This document shows positions 34,387-46,933 of a stretch of DNA of 64,000 nucleotides, piece by piece. The DNA lies in the NCBI GenBank assembly GCA_933228675.1, contig OW121740.1, positions 78,446,137 to 78,510,136 on the forward strand, read 5' to 3'. Every line of letters begins with the position of its first letter. Position 1 is the stretch's first letter. This stretch comes from Stomorhina lunata (lineage: Eukaryota > Arthropoda > Insecta > Diptera > Rhiniidae). The notes under the pieces were generated by a model, which worked only from the letters and a program-made list of their open reading frames with translations, was not told the origin of the DNA and did no database searches. The position numbers and the translations under genes are program-made.

Positions 34387-36313
34387 ATGCCCTTCACCAA
34401 TAGGTGAAAGGGTATTATAAGTTTGTGCATCCGTTCGTAATTTTTTTATTAGTGATCGTAGACCCCATAAAAATTATACCGATCGACTCAGAAACGGGAG
34501 GGTATCGATTAGGCGATGTCCGTCCGTCTGTCTGTTCAAATCAAGTTTCTGAAGCCCCTGGAGGATGTACCCACATGCATTATGTATCAGATTTTAGGAA
34601 ATTTTTCCGGAATGAACACTTTTAAATTTTATCAAAATCGGTGATATATAAACTATACAAATCTGATTGTGAATACCATTCAAATTGTACCAATCGACTC
34701 AGAATCGGCAGGAGAATCAATATCGCGACGTCCGTCCGTCTGCCTGATTGTCCGTCCGTCTGTCTGTTGAAGTCAAGTTTTTGGAGATCCTATTTTGTCG
34801 ATATCTCATATGTTTATTGGGATTGCCTAAATTCTGATGCATTTGGTAATTTGTGGTAGATATAATTTAGTGTTTAAGCGATTCAGGTGTTTTAATCAAC
34901 AATTATGAAATTCAGGGTGGGACGATATCCTAAAATTTTATGTAAAATGCATATGGGTATTCCTTCCAGGAGCTCCACAAATCTGTTTTTAGCAGACAAA
35001 CAGACACATTTTATTTATTTTAATTTTGTGTCTGACTTTTGAACATTATGATAACATTTAAGAATGTATTATATATCAAATTATAGGTAATTATCCTAGG
35101 ATGTACAAAAAATGCAGCTAAGTACATGATATGCCTTCAAAACCTACATATGTATGTGTGTATCTCACATATGAACGAAAATTTAAATTTTTTAATTGCA
35201 ATTGGGAAAAATTCGTTCACTTTTGACAATTGTTCCGTATAACTTCGCCTAAGGCCATCTCTTAGTAGCTAATAAATGGCAAATTATAATAGATACGATG
35301 ATGACATTTAGTATAAAAAAGTTGTACAATATCTTTATTCAGCGCTATAGTGCCTAAAATAAACTTTCTAGAGGGACAACATTCGACAAAAGTATTTCTG
35401 ATCTCATGAAAAGTTCGGTATTGAAAATGGTTCGCCCATTTTAGTGAAATCACCCATATAACCCCGACCGGAAATCACTTTAATGCTGAGAAATTACATC
35501 ACATTATATTTGCACAAAGAACTACAGCAAAACTTTCTTAATTAGTTAACTAACTTCAGATTAATAAATAAATCTACAATAACTTTTCCGACAAAGCTGA
35601 TATCCATCCATTCAAAAGCTATATATTTCACGTATGTATCTAAAACAATGTTGGTCAAAGTCTCTCTGAATTTCTTTGATTTTGTATTTTCCTACCCCTA
35701 GGGTTAGCAAAATTTAAAATCAGAAAGTCTTTGCCCAACATTGATCTAAAACTAAGAGTGTATACCCTGTAATTCTAAGGCTTATATACATTGACAAAAC
35801 AATCATTGTTAAAGCTTTGATCTATATCGATCCGCTTACTTCAGAGTTTTACATAACCAATTAAGAACTTTTACTAGTTGGATGATACGTATGAATTAAA
35901 GTACACAACCCTCACTGGGCACTGAGTTTTTGGGTTGCATGACAGAATACTCAATCTTCATCAAATCGATGTGCTCTTGCATCTACATTTGGAAGCATCT
36001 TTTCTGCATGGTTTATCTATCAAACTTTATGAAATGTTCGTAAAGAAGACACATATATCGAAGCTACTGGCTGGCTTAAATGAGCATTCTCTACTTGTAG
36101 TCTAGTAATCATTATCTTTCACAAAGGCTCTTTAAAACCCAAGTGACGCTGCCTTCGACATCAGCCACTTGCCCAACCTAACCTTTGGGTCCATAACTAT
36201 TCTAGATGATGACGCCACCGAAAAGGTTTTCGTTTTCCGACTCTTAATTATAAAGACTCCTTGCATATAATACTAGTATAACCAAATATTGCTAGGAATT
36301 ACATTTAGTACAA
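34387..36313 (+). mobile_element. Helentron-like family C, 3' terminus truncated
   Basis: The head is CCCTTCACCAATAGGTGAAAG, followed by two GTCCGTCCGTCTGTC tracts and a body collinear with 42080-43570. It stops after AGGAATTACATTTAGTA, about 75 bp before the hairpin end seen in complete copies. It carries a 98-bp MITE at 35646-35743. Open frames through the GTCCGTCTG tracts give low-complexity peptides and are not genes. Confidence 0.78.
35646..35743. mobile_element. 98-bp hAT-type MITE, second copy
   Basis: Starts CAATGTTGGTCAAAGTCTCT and ends CTTTGCCCAACATTG. The 8-bp duplication ATCTAAAA flanks it (35638-35645, 35744-35751). The paralogous Helentron sequence near 43008 reads ATCTAAAACTAAG with no insert. 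Confidence 0.9.
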
Positions 36314-36810
36314 ACAAAAGAAAATTAATATACATTAGGGTGGGTCGTTTTTTACTTTTGTCTCTGTTGGACTTCTAATAGTGAAATTATATGGCCAAAT
36401 TATGTCAATCGGAAGTATGCAAAATATTATTGATTTATTCTTAGGATACGAGCCCGCGCAACGGGCCCAAAGTTTTTGAGTCCATTTGTATGGGGAAAAC
36501 TGAGAGTATTTGCAGTTTTTGCTACATTTCGTCCATTTACAATTTATTTTAAAGAGAAAAGATAATGGAATCTAAAAGTGAACTAATGCAGCTTTAATTG
36601 AAATCATCAATATTTGAAATCCAAAAAACAGTTTTGAAGTAATTGCGATTTTCCCCCAAAAATTCGTGTCCTTGACAATACGCCTAAGGATACACCGCTA
36701 GAAAAAATTACTTTGAACAAAAGCTCGCAAAGCAAGACATGATTTATCATTTTAAGACTTGTTAGTACTTCATAGTTTAATTTTGTTAAAATATAACAAT
36801 ATTTACTTAA

Positions 36811-37368
36811 GCTACGGTCACATTGATTAAACATTTAATCGAAATTATCAAATATTTGATCCTCGTAGTCTGACCACAAAATATTTTTGAGGTTCAAACA
36901 AAAAAAATATTGATTTGAACAAAACAAAATCATTTGCCAGCAAATAAAAATTTTCCTAATGTGACCACGCAAAAGCAAATATTTTATTAAATTTTGATCA
37001 AAGAATTATTTAATCTTACAAAATTTTTGTAACATCAAACAAGGGCAAATAACAGCTGTGCATTTGTATTGTTTACTATTCAAACAGAAACAACAACATC
37101 AAATTTGAGAAACAACAACTCAAATATGAGAAACAAATTGCCAGATACACAATTTTGTTTTGAAAAAATTTGATCAAATATTTTTTGGGAAAATATTTAA
37201 TCTTCAGTATGACCATAAATAAAACCTGTTTTTTGTTTATACTTTGAACATATTTTTTCTGTATTTTATCAAATAAAAATCGTCAAATAAATGTGCAAGT
37301 GTGACCACAAATTTTTTATTATATTGTTTTGACAATATTTTACTCAAAATATTTGATTTAAATATTTA
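36811..37368. repeat. Insert in the left arm with repeated TGTGACCACA-like motifs
   Basis: This interval is absent from the matching right arm (near 46250). It contains GGTCACATTG, GTCTGACCACAAAATATTT, ATGTGACCACGC, AGTATGACCATA and GTGTGACCACAAA with AAATATTTGAT phrases between them. It looks like a small non-coding element or degenerate repeat. Its ends are not clear. Confidence 0.5.
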
Positions 37369-38399
37369 ATGAAAATGGGTCATTTTTCTCAGGTGGGTTT
37401 CAAAACGCATTTTTTAATTTTTTGAAAATTTTGTTAAACCAATATTACAAATTTGAATTTCTCTCATCAGTGTGTTAAAACAGATAAAAAAGATAATTAA
37501 ACTCAAAAAAATTGAGTTCGATATCTAAAACCATTTTCCCGGACCTTGCGTTCGAATTCGACGAATTTCGCAAAAAAGTAATTTTTGCTCATAATTTGAG
37601 TAAATGCTTTATATATCTTATTTATGTTCAATTCTAATAATGTTTATATGGAATAAAATTATCCATACTATGGAAAATATAAGCAGGTTCTTTGTTTTAA
37701 AAATTGGTTAAACTTAACCCTTTTTTTCCGGAAGCAAAAATGAAAAAATTGATTTTTTGTATTTTTTTTTTATTTTTTAAATACGTAATGTTATTAATTT
37801 ATTACTGAATTTTAATAAATATAATTAAACGTAATTATTTTACACTAAAACAAAGTCTATTTTATTAAAAAAAAAATATTTTAATAATTTTTAGACATGG
37901 GGTCAAAAATTACCCAAGTTTTTTTGGCACTTTTTTCAGCAAATTTTGATTAAAAACCATTAATGTTATTATTTGACACCAAGATTAATTTTTTTATTAT
38001 AAAAAATATTTTAACCCTTTAAAGACATGGGAGCAAAAATTAAAAATTTATGGGGACAAAATGGTCCTCATAAATTTTTAGGATTAATATTTTTTAATAA
38101 ATAAACTTAATCTTAGTGTAAAATATTTACTTAATGCCTTTTTATCAAAAGTTGCTGGAAAAAGTGACAAAACAATTTGTAGATAATTTTTGCCAAGATT
38201 AATTGTTTTTTATTATAACAAATATTTTAACCCTTAAAAGGCATGGGAGCAAAAATTGCAATCTATCTTATCTAAGACAATAAGCAAATTAGTTAACTTA
38301 TAATTAATATAACAGGTGTTATACAGATCCATTGAACTATATAACTATATACAATATAAATTTGGATGAAGAAATTAAATAATTTAAATGCTAAGTAGA

Positions 38400-40065
38400 C
38401 TAGCCCATAAATGGCAAGTCTAATATATGTGCTCGTTTCAGTCTTCGAGTTTCGGTGCTGTCATCTAATAGGGCAATTGCCAAAGGGTTTGTATGGTTAC
38501 TTAATCTTTGGAGATAGTTTTCACTGAACTTTTTGATTTCTTCTCTTACTGAAAGCATATTAAGATCTCTGCGTATACATTTGTTTGATACAAACCAAGG
38601 TGCTGAGGTAAGCAATCTTAGGGTCTTAGACTGATATCTTTCCAGAATATCGATATTAGATTTACTTGCTGTTCCCCAGAGCATTATACCATATGTCCAT
38701 ACGGGTTTAAGAATAGCCTTATAAATTTTTATTTTGTTGTCAAGGTTTAGTTCGGATTTTGGTCCCAGTAGCCAATATAACTTACGAGTTTTTATTTTTA
38801 AGTGTGTTTGTTTACTTTTGATGTGTGGTTTCCAAGTCATTCTTCTATCCAGTATTATTCCCAGATATTTTACGCTATTATCAGTAGGTATTTGTTCACC
38901 ATAAATAGTAATATTAGGGCATTCTCCTCTTCTTAAAGCAAAAGTGATATGCTTGGATTTTTCGGAATTGACTTTAATGTTCCACTTACTAAGCCATTTT
39001 TCAATTGTAGTTATTTGATTTTGGACTAGCTGCGACGCTTCTACTGGAGATTGGCTTGATGCAATTATCGCTGTATCATCTGCATATGTTGAAACCGTAA
39101 CATTATCAGTAACTGGAAGATCTGCTGTAAAAATTGTGTACAATACGGGACCTAGAACACTGCCCTGTGGGATACCCGCTTTGATTTCGTACATTATCGA
39201 TCTCTCATCACTACTTTTAACATAAAAAAGTCGTTGAGAGAGATAACTTTTGAAAAATAAATAAAATGGCGCTGGTAGAACTTTCTTTATTTTAAAAAGT
39301 AAGCCTTCGTGCCATACTCTATCAAATGCTTGCTGAATATCAAGAAAAAGTGCAGAACAATAACGTTTATTTTCAATCGCATCAGTTATATCATTTATAA
39401 TTCGGTGGCATTGTTCAGGAGTTCCATGTTTGTGACGAAATCCGAACTGGTGATCTGGGATAATATTTTTTCTTTCCAGAACAGGCAATAATCTTCGCAG
39501 ATATATTTTTTCAAATATTTTGGAAAATATTGCAAGTAGGCTTATCGGTCTGTAAGATGATACACAATTTTCGGGTTTATTGGGCTTTGAAATCATAATA
39601 ATTTCGGCGCATTTCCATTGTGAGGGAAAATGATCTAACCTTAGTATTGAGTTATAGATTAAAGTTAAAAATATGATACATTTTCGTGTAAGATTAGTTA
39701 TAACATTTGCTGTAATTAAATCATAACCAGGAGATTTCTTTTTATTCAACATTTTTATTTCACATTTTACTTCATTGGGAGTAAAATGTTTTAAAGGTAG
39801 TTCCATTTGACATGGTATATCCAAAAATTCTAGTATTTCGTTTTCTTCTTCAATACTATTAAGTTTGAAAGGTTGAAAAGTATTAGACAAATAAAGAGCA
39901 AATGCCTCGGCTACGCTTTTGTCGGTTTTGCACCATGTTCCGTAAGAATCTTTTATCATAGTTTTTCTTTTTGCTGGTCTTTTTAAAAATTTTGTAGATT
40001 TCCACAGCAGATGTTCGTCATATTTGGAATTGTTTATTTTTTCAACTAATTTCGCAGTTTCCTTA
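38400..40065 (-). pseudogene. LINE ORF2, second half: reverse transcriptase
   Basis: The frame is open from the Helentron junction (40065) to the stop at 38400. From methionine 39959 it is 519 codons: KKKSPGYDLIT (72-82), SYRPISLLAIFSK (135-147), LFLDIQQAFDRVWH (204-217), AGIPQGSVLGP (261-271) and STYADDTAIIA (290-300), followed by a thumb region with YLGIILDRRMTW. All RT motifs, including the catalytic YADD, are present. The C-terminus ends without an RNase H domain, as in Jockey-type elements. The only visible lesion in ORF2 is the insertion itself. Confidence 0.9.
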
Positions 40066-43000
40066 TTATACCCTTCACCAATAGGTGAAAGGGTATTATA
40101 AGTTTGTGATTCCGTTTGTAATTTTTTTATTAGTGATCGTAGACCCCATAAAAATTATACCGATCGACTCAGAATCGGGAGGAGAATCGATTAAGTGATG
40201 TCCGTCTGTCTGTCGGTCTGTCCGTCCGTCTGTCTGTCTGTCTGTCTGTCTGTTGAAATCAAGTTTCTGAAGCCGCTGGAGGATGGACTTACATAAATTA
40301 TATATCAGATTTTAGGAAATTCTCCCGCAATGAACGCTATTAAATTTCATTAAAATCGGTTTATAAACACCGAAAATATCGAAAAAATACCAAAATTTAG
40401 ACGAAAATTTTAAAATTTTTGATTGAAACACATATTTAAATAACAAGAGAAAAAAGATACTCTTGGTGTACATATGATAATATGTTATATATCAGATTGT
40501 AGGAAATAGTTTCCCAAAGCACTCTGTAAAATTTTATCAAAATCGGTCTATAAACAACTGAGATATCGCCAAAACACTGAATTTGATGTATCGCAAATTG
40601 CCCAAAGTTCGCATTAGAGAATGTTTGTTGAAAAAATGAAATGCAGAAATAGGAAAAACCATCCTCCTTTAGCACGGACCTACATAAATTTTATATCAGA
40701 TTTTAGGAAATTCCCCCGCCAAGCACGTTATTAAATTTTATCAAAAGCGGTTCATAAACAATTGAGATATCGCCATAACACTACATTTGATGTACAGCAA
40801 ATTGCCCAAAGTACGTGTCTAAGAAATTTTGTTTACATTTTATAAGTATTGTTTCAGCGATATCTCAGGTGTTTATGGACCGATTGTGATGAAATTTGAC
40901 ATCGTTCTTTGTTCTAAAATCTATACTCCACAAATCTGATTACGAATACCATTCAAATTGTACCGATCAACTCACAATCGGCAGGAGAATCGATTTCGCG
41001 ACCTCCGTCCGTCCGTCCGTCTGTTTGTCTGTCTGTCCGTCCGTCTGTTTGTTTGTCCTTCCGTCCGTCTGTTTTTTTATCCGTCCGTCTACCTGTCTGT
41101 AATTTTTATACCCTTAACCAATAGGTGAAAGGGTATTATAAGTTTGTGATTCCGTTTGTAATTTTTTTATTAGTGATCGTAGACCCCATAAAAATTATAC
41201 CGATCGACTCAGAATCGGGAGGAGAATCGATTAAGCAATGTCCGTCTGTCTGTCTGTTGAAATCAAGTTTCTGAAGCCCCTGGAGGATGGACTTACATAA
41301 ATTATATATCAGATTTTAGGAAAATCTCCCGCAATGAACGCTATTACATTTTATTAAAATCGGTTTATAAACACCGAAAATATCGAAAAAATACCAAAAA
41401 TTAGACGAAAATTTTAAAATTTTTTATTAAAACACACTTTTAAATAACAAGAGAAAAAAGATACTCCTGGTGTACATGTGATAATATATTATATATCAGA
41501 TTGTAGGAAATAGTTCCCCAAAGCACTCTGTAAAATTTTATCAAAATCGGTCCATAAACAACTGAGATATCGCCAAAAACACTGAATTTGATGTATCGCA
41601 AATTGCCCAAAGTTCGCATTAGAGAATGTTTGTTGAAAAAATGAAATGCAGAAATAGGAATAACCATCCTCCTTTAGCACGGACCTACATAAATTTTATA
41701 TCAGATTTTAGGAAGTTCCCCAGCCAAGCACGTTATTAAATTTTATTAAAAGCGGTCCATAAACAATTGAGTTATCGCCATAACACTACATTTGATGTAC
41801 AGCAAATTGCCCAAAGTACGTGTCCAAGAAATTTTGTTGACATTTTGTAAGTATTGTTTTAGCGATATCTCAGGTGTTTATGGACCGATTGTGATGAAAT
41901 TTGACATCGTTCTTTGTGTGAGGATTTTCTAAAATCTGATGTATAAACTCTATAAATCTGATTATGAATACCATTCAAATTGTACCGATCGACTCAGAAT
42001 CGGCAGGAGAATCGATTTCGCGACCTCCGTCCGTCTGTTTTTTTGTCTGTCCGTCCGTCTGTTTATTTGTCCGTCCGTCTACCTGTCTGTAATTTTTTCT
42101 GTTGTAGTCAAGTTTTTGGAGTTCCTGTTTTGTCGATATCTCAGGTTTATTTTGATGAATTTTAATAGCGTCCTTCGCAGGAGATTACCTAAATCCTGAT
42201 GCATTCGGTAATTTGTGGTAGATATAATTTAGCGTTTAAGCGATGGTGTTTTGATCGACAATGATAAAATTCAGGGTGGTCCAATATCCTAAAATTTTGT
42301 GTAAAATCCAGGAGCTCCACAAATCTGATTTTAGCAGACAGACACTCTGCATTAATCTTAATTTTGTGTCTGACTTTTGAACATTATGATAACATTTGAG
42401 AATGTATTATATATCAAATTATAGGTAATCTTCCTAGGAAGTACATAAATGCAGCTAACTACATGATATCCGTTCAAAACCTACATATGTAGGTAAGTAT
42501 CTCACATATCAACGAAAATTTAAACTTTTGAATTGCAATTGGGAGAAATCCGTTCACGTTTGACAATTGATCCCGTATAACTTCGCCTAAGATACGATGA
42601 TGACATTTAGTATAAAGACGTTGTACAATATTGATATTCAGGGCGATAGCGCCTAAAATAAACTTTCTAGAGGGACAACATTTGACAAAAGTATTTCTGA
42701 TCTCTTGAAAAGTCCGATATTGAAAATGGGCGAGCTCTATTCACATTTAGTGAAATCTCCCATATAACCCCGACCGGGAATCGATTTAATGCTGATAAAT
42801 TAAATCACATTAAAATTGCACAAGGAACTAGAGCAAAACTTTCCAAACATCCATCGGACAGATCGAAAGAACAATACATCCCAAATATTATTGATGAAGT
42901 GTTCATTTTAATTAATTAACTAACTTCAGATAAATAAGTAAATCTTTAATAACTTTTCCGACAAAGCTGATATCCATCCATTCAAAAGCTATATATTTCA

Positions 43001-43636
43001 CGTATGTATCTAAAACTAAGAGTGTATACCCTTTAATTTTAAGGCTTATCATTGTTAAAGCTTTGACCTAAATCTGTCCGCTAACTTCAGAGTTTTACAT
43101 AACTAATCAAGAACTTTTACTAGTTGAATAATTCGTACGAATTAAAGTGCACAACACTCATTGGGCACTGTGTTTTTGGGTTGCATGCCAGAATACTTAA
43201 ACTTCATCAAATCGATGTGCTATTGCAAATGTAAGGGCATCTACATTTTGAAGCATCTTTTCTGCATGATTTATCTGGTCTATCGAACTTTATTAAATGT
43301 TCGTAAAATATGTGTCTATTTTATTTCGAAGCTACTGGCTGGCTTAAATATGCATTCTCTACTTGTAGTCTAGTAATCATTATCTTTCACAAAGGGACCA
43401 CTTAAAAACCCAAGTGAAGCTTCCCTAGACATCAGCCACCTGCCCAACCTAACCTTTGGGTGCATAACTATTCTAGATAATGACGCCACCAAAAAGCTTT
43501 TCTTTTTCCGACTCTTAATTTTAAAGACTCTTTGCATATAACACTAGTATAACCAATTTTTGCGTGGAATTACATTAAGTACTTTTGGAACACCATTGGT
43601 GAAGGGTATCCAAGATTCGGCAAAGCCGAATATACC
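40066..43636 (+). mobile_element. Helentron-like family C, complete 3.6-kb copy with duplicated head
   Basis: It starts TATACCCTTCACCAATAGGT beside the LINE and ends with hairpin ATTCGGCAAAGCCGAAT, then ACCACTCTTACTTGTTT. GGTGAAGGGTAT just before the hairpin mirrors the head. A second head at 41109 opens a roughly 1-kb tandem copy of 40066-41100. The 3' part (42080-43636) matches 34650-36313, 52681-54420 and 56474-58200. It encodes no Rep or helicase and must have been mobilised in trans. It sits in LINE ORF2 and so is younger than the LINE. Confidence 0.88.
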
Positions 43637-44668
43637 ACTCTTACTTGTTTTTGTGTTCGTATAGTAATTTTTCAGGTCTTTGCAAGCCTTGTTAAGTAAT
43701 CTCTTGTCTAAAGGATTTCTACTAAGCATCCAATTTCTACGCAATCTTCTCTTTTCCATTATAAACTGTCTGATTTCTCTTGATATATCAAAGTTATTCT
43801 TTTGTACTCTTGAATTGCAAGATGTTGCTAAATTGGCAGATTCATGTATAATATTTGTAAATTTTTCTACAGCTTCATCTAGTTCTTGGTTAGTTTTTAA
43901 ACGTATATTTAAGTTAATATTTTGGTCAAGCAAATTTTGAAATAATTCAATATTGGTAGAGTTATTTATTATATTATTATTAAAAGCTTTTAAACAAGCA
44001 GTAGTATTATAATTTATAAGTAAAGGAGAATGATCCGAGCTTAAGTCGTCAAGGCTTTTTATTTCTAGTCGATTGCATAGAATTCCAGAATAAACAGCGA
44101 AATCTAACAAATCAGGTAATTTATGAGGATCTGATGGCCAGTGGGTCGGTGTTCCAGTTGTGAGAACAGAATAGTTGTGAGACCTTAAGCATTTGTACAA
44201 TTCTTTTCCTTTGGGATTTGAGAGCCGTGAGCCCCACCAAGGATGTTTAGCATTGTAATCACCTGCAGCTATAAATTTCGGACCTAATGATGTGAAAAAC
44301 TGACTGTAATCTGGACATGTTACAGTGTGACGAGGAGGAAAATATATAGAACTAATGACAACGTCGAAATTACTACATTTAATTTTAATATTAGTAGCCT
44401 GTAGGAAATTCTCCTTGATTTCATTCAGGACATCATATTTTATGGAAGATTTGATAAGAATGCAACTGCCAGCGTGAGCTCGGTTATCTGGATGGTTAGT
44501 GTTAATTAAGTCGTAATCTGAGATGTGAAAGTAAGATTTGCTCGTAAAATGAGTTTCTGAAACCATCAATATATCAATATAGTTGATTTTAAGAAAAAAT
44601 TCGATTTCTCGTGTGTGGTTGGAAAGGCCGTTAGCGTTCCATACTGCTATACGTAAATTTATTTGCAT
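43637..44668 (-). pseudogene. LINE ORF2, first half: AP endonuclease-like domain
   Basis: ATG44668 begins MQINLRIAVWNANGL. Endonuclease residues are N11, E38 in SETHF, D137 and N139 in GDYNAKHPWWGS, and D212-H213 in SSDHSPL, so the visible catalytic set is complete. A linker region with RREIR-like basic sequence follows to the junction near residue 344. The frame then runs into Helentron sequence and stops. The endonuclease nicks target DNA to prime reverse transcription. The start lies 131 bp after the ORF1 stop. Confidence 0.9.
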
Positions 44669-44799
44669 AGTTTGGCTAAAAGTGTTGACATCATGTTGAG
44701 TAAAGTGGTGGTAGTTTCAATCTGTTTTTGCATAAGAGCTTCAATTCTTTGAAATGAATTTGAAAGAATTTCAAGTTGATTATCGTTTTTTCTAACGGT

Positions 44800-45819
44800 T
44801 TAAGAATATGTAAATTGATTTGAATTTCGGTTGTAATCACCACTCATGTTTTGACTCTCATTTATGTTTGGAAAATTATGATCATTTATATCGAATTCTG
44901 TGTCTTGATTTTCGTTATTATTATATTTATTTCGGTTTCTTATAAAATTTCTTTTCTTTAAAATTTCCTTGTATACAGCACAACCTTTATAGTTAGCGGT
45001 ATGAGCTTGAAAGCAGTTTGAACACTGTGGAGAAGTGGTTCTGTCTTTTGTGCATTGCGAAGTAGGATGAGTCAGACCGCATTTGACGCATTTGAATAGC
45101 TTTCTACAATACGTCTTAGTGTGACCAAATTGTTGGCATCTATAACATTGAACAATGTCGTTGTTTTTCATTGGAGGCTCTATTTTTACAATAGCATTGA
45201 AAAGAGATTTTGTGACATATATATCTTTATTATTGTTGTTAGGCTCCAAATCAACAAAGAAAATTGACAGTGGATTCTTTGTGACCCTGCTTTTAACATT
45301 TGCAATGTTTCTGACTTTATGACCTAATTTTTCTATTTCTTGTTTAATCTGATCTATTGGTGTCGAAAAATGCAAATTCTTAATAACAACTCTAAATGCT
45401 CGCTCCTGTTTCAGTTGGTAGGTATGAAACTTTATGTTTTTATCGTCAAGGTATTTTACAACTACTCTATAGCAATTCACTGATTTTATCATTAATCGTA
45501 CAAGACCATCTTTTAAAGATTTATATGTAAATTCTTCTGATTTTATTATCTTTGATAAGTTATTTACCATACTTTTGATATCAGCAACGTCGGGTATGAA
45601 TATTGGGGGTGGTTTTGGTACGGAGTTGTTATTATCTTCATCATCATTATCGTTACCGTCATCTAGTAATTGAAACCTATTATTGCTTGAGCATGGATCA
45701 TTTGTTGTTGTGCGTTTGCGAGGAATTTTTGGGGAATCAGCATTGCTTCGTTTTCTTGTGAAAGCTAATTGCCAGTTGTCGCTATCACTATCACTGGATT
45801 CTTCGATATCACCATTCAT
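44800..45819 (-). CDS. LINE ORF1 (gag-like nucleic-acid-binding protein)
   Basis: Intact frame. I prefer ATG45819 (MNGDIEESSDSDSDNW; 339 residues) because upstream codons to 45942 are low-complexity N/K-rich leader. The acidic N-terminus is followed by a basic KIPRKRTTTN stretch, then an RNA-binding region with RAFRVVIKNLHFSTP typical of the PRE_C2HC domain. Three zinc knuckles follow: CYRCQQFGHTKTYC, CVKCGLTHPTSQC and CSNCFQAHTANYKGC. In Jockey-type elements this protein packages the RNA and targets it to the nucleus. No stop or frameshift is visible. The first 123 bases of the longer frame could be used instead. Confidence 0.85.
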   Translation of the reverse strand: MNGDIEESSDSDSDNWQLAFTRKRSNADSPKIPRKRTTTNDPCSSNNRFQLLDDGNDNDDEDNNNSVPKPPPIFIPDVADIKSMVNNLSKIIKSEEFTYKSLKDGLVRLMIKSVNCYRVVVKYLDDKNIKFHTYQLKQERAFRVVIKNLHFSTPIDQIKQEIEKLGHKVRNIANVKSRVTKNPLSIFFVDLEPNNNNKDIYVTKSLFNAIVKIEPPMKNNDIVQCYRCQQFGHTKTYCRKLFKCVKCGLTHPTSQCTKDRTTSPQCSNCFQAHTANYKGCAVYKEILKKRNFIRNRNKYNNNENQDTEFDINDHNFPNINESQNMSGDYNRNSNQFTYS

Positions 45820-46057
45820 ACTGCAAGCAGTATAATAGTGATGATCTATGTTGTTGTTGTAATTTTTATTTATTTTATTTATTTGTTTTTTTTTTTTAAT
45901 GGAATTTATGTTGTTTTTAATTTTTACATACAAAGTATGCAAAAATAATTTATTTTCAATTACAAATGTAATGAATGTTTTAATATTAAAAATATTAGCA
46001 AAAGTTTAACACACTATACGTCTGAACAGAATCACGGTCCTAAGAAGACTCGGGAGC

Positions 46058-46126
46058 AAAAATTATCTACAAATTGTTTCGTCACTTTTTCCAGCAAAAG
46101 TGACAAAACAATTTGTAGATAATTTT
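46058..46126. repeat. Near-perfect palindrome beside the LINE 5' junction
   Basis: AAAAATTATCTACAAATTGT to GTCACT is mirrored by AGTGAC to ACAATTTGTAGATAATTTTT around a loop TTTTCCAGCAA. One arm also occurs alone at 38170-38200. It belongs to the host TIR element. Confidence 0.75.
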
Positions 46127-46799
46127 TGCCAAGATTATTTTTAAATAATAATATAAATTTGTAATATTTGTTTAACAAAATTTTCAAAAAATAAAAAAAT
46201 CCGTTTTGAAACCCACCTGAGAAAAATTACCCATTTTCGATTATGAAAAAAACTAAGTAAATATTGTTATATTTTAACAAAATTAAACTATGAAGTACTT
46301 ACAAGTCTTAAAATGATAAATCATGTCTTGCTTTGTGAACTTTTGTCCAAAGTAGTTTTTTCTAGCGGTGTATCCTTAGGCGTATTGTCAAGGACACGAA
46401 TTTTTGGGGGAAAATCGCAATAACTTCAAAACTGTTTTTTGGATTTCAAATATTGATGACTTCAATTAGTTCACTTTTAGATTCCATTTTATTTTCTCTT
46501 TAAAATAAATTTACGAAATGTAGCAAAAACTGCAAATACTCTCAGTTTTCCCCATACAAATGGACTCAAAAACTTTGGGCCCGTTGCGCAGGCTCGTATC
46601 CTAAAAATAAATCAATAATATTTTGCACACTTCCGATTGACATAATTTGGCCATATAATTACACTATTAGAAGTCGATCAGAGACAAAAGTCAAAAAACG
46701 ACCCACCCTAATACACATATCAAGCATTTGTATGGGGGTTCAACTAAGTCAGTAATCACAAACTTTATAATTATCAATAAATTCTTACGATTTTCTACT

Positions 46800-46870
46800 T
46801 TACTTTTGGAACGCCATTGGTGACGAGTATCCAACATTCGGCAAAGCCAAAAATATCACCCTTACTTGTT
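46800..46870 (+). mobile_element. Helentron-like family C, 3'-end fragment (71 bp)
   Basis: ACGCCATTGGTGACGAGTAT, ACATTCGGCAAAGCC and ACCCTTACTTGTT match the family C 3' end with substitutions in the hairpin. Confidence 0.65.
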
Positions 46871-46933
46871 AAATTTTTGATTTTTATTTATTTTTTTTTA
46901 AATAATTTTTATTTTACGATTTTTATTTTTTTG

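Larger units (their letters stand above)
38258..46051 (-). mobile_element. Near-complete Jockey-like LINE, interrupted by a Helentron
   Basis: Minus-strand order is 5' leader (46051), ORF1 (45819-44800), ORF2 first half (44668-43637), Helentron insert (43636-40066), ORF2 second half (40065-38400) and 3' end (38258). A 13-bp target duplication GGGAGCAAAAATT lies at 38245-38257 and 46052-46064. No poly(A) is seen at the 3' end, where the complement ends GATAGATTGC. Without the insert the element is about 4.2 kb, a normal length for the group. Confidence 0.88.
36336..46710. mobile_element. Inverted-repeat DNA element, TAGGGTGGGTCG termini, heavily invaded
   Basis: Left TAGGGTGGGTCGTTTTTTAC and right complement TAGGGTGGGTCGTTTTTTGA start arms that match for about 500 bp: 36336-36810 plus 37365-37450 against 46710-46150. 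After removing the Jockey-like LINE (38258-46051) and the 36811-37368 insert, the element is only about 2 kb. No transposase is recognisable. Flanks ATACAT and ATACAC may be a 6-bp duplication with one mismatch, or TA may be the target, so the superfamily is open. Fragments recur at 49820-50166 with 51320-51640, and at 55150-56165. Confidence 0.65.
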
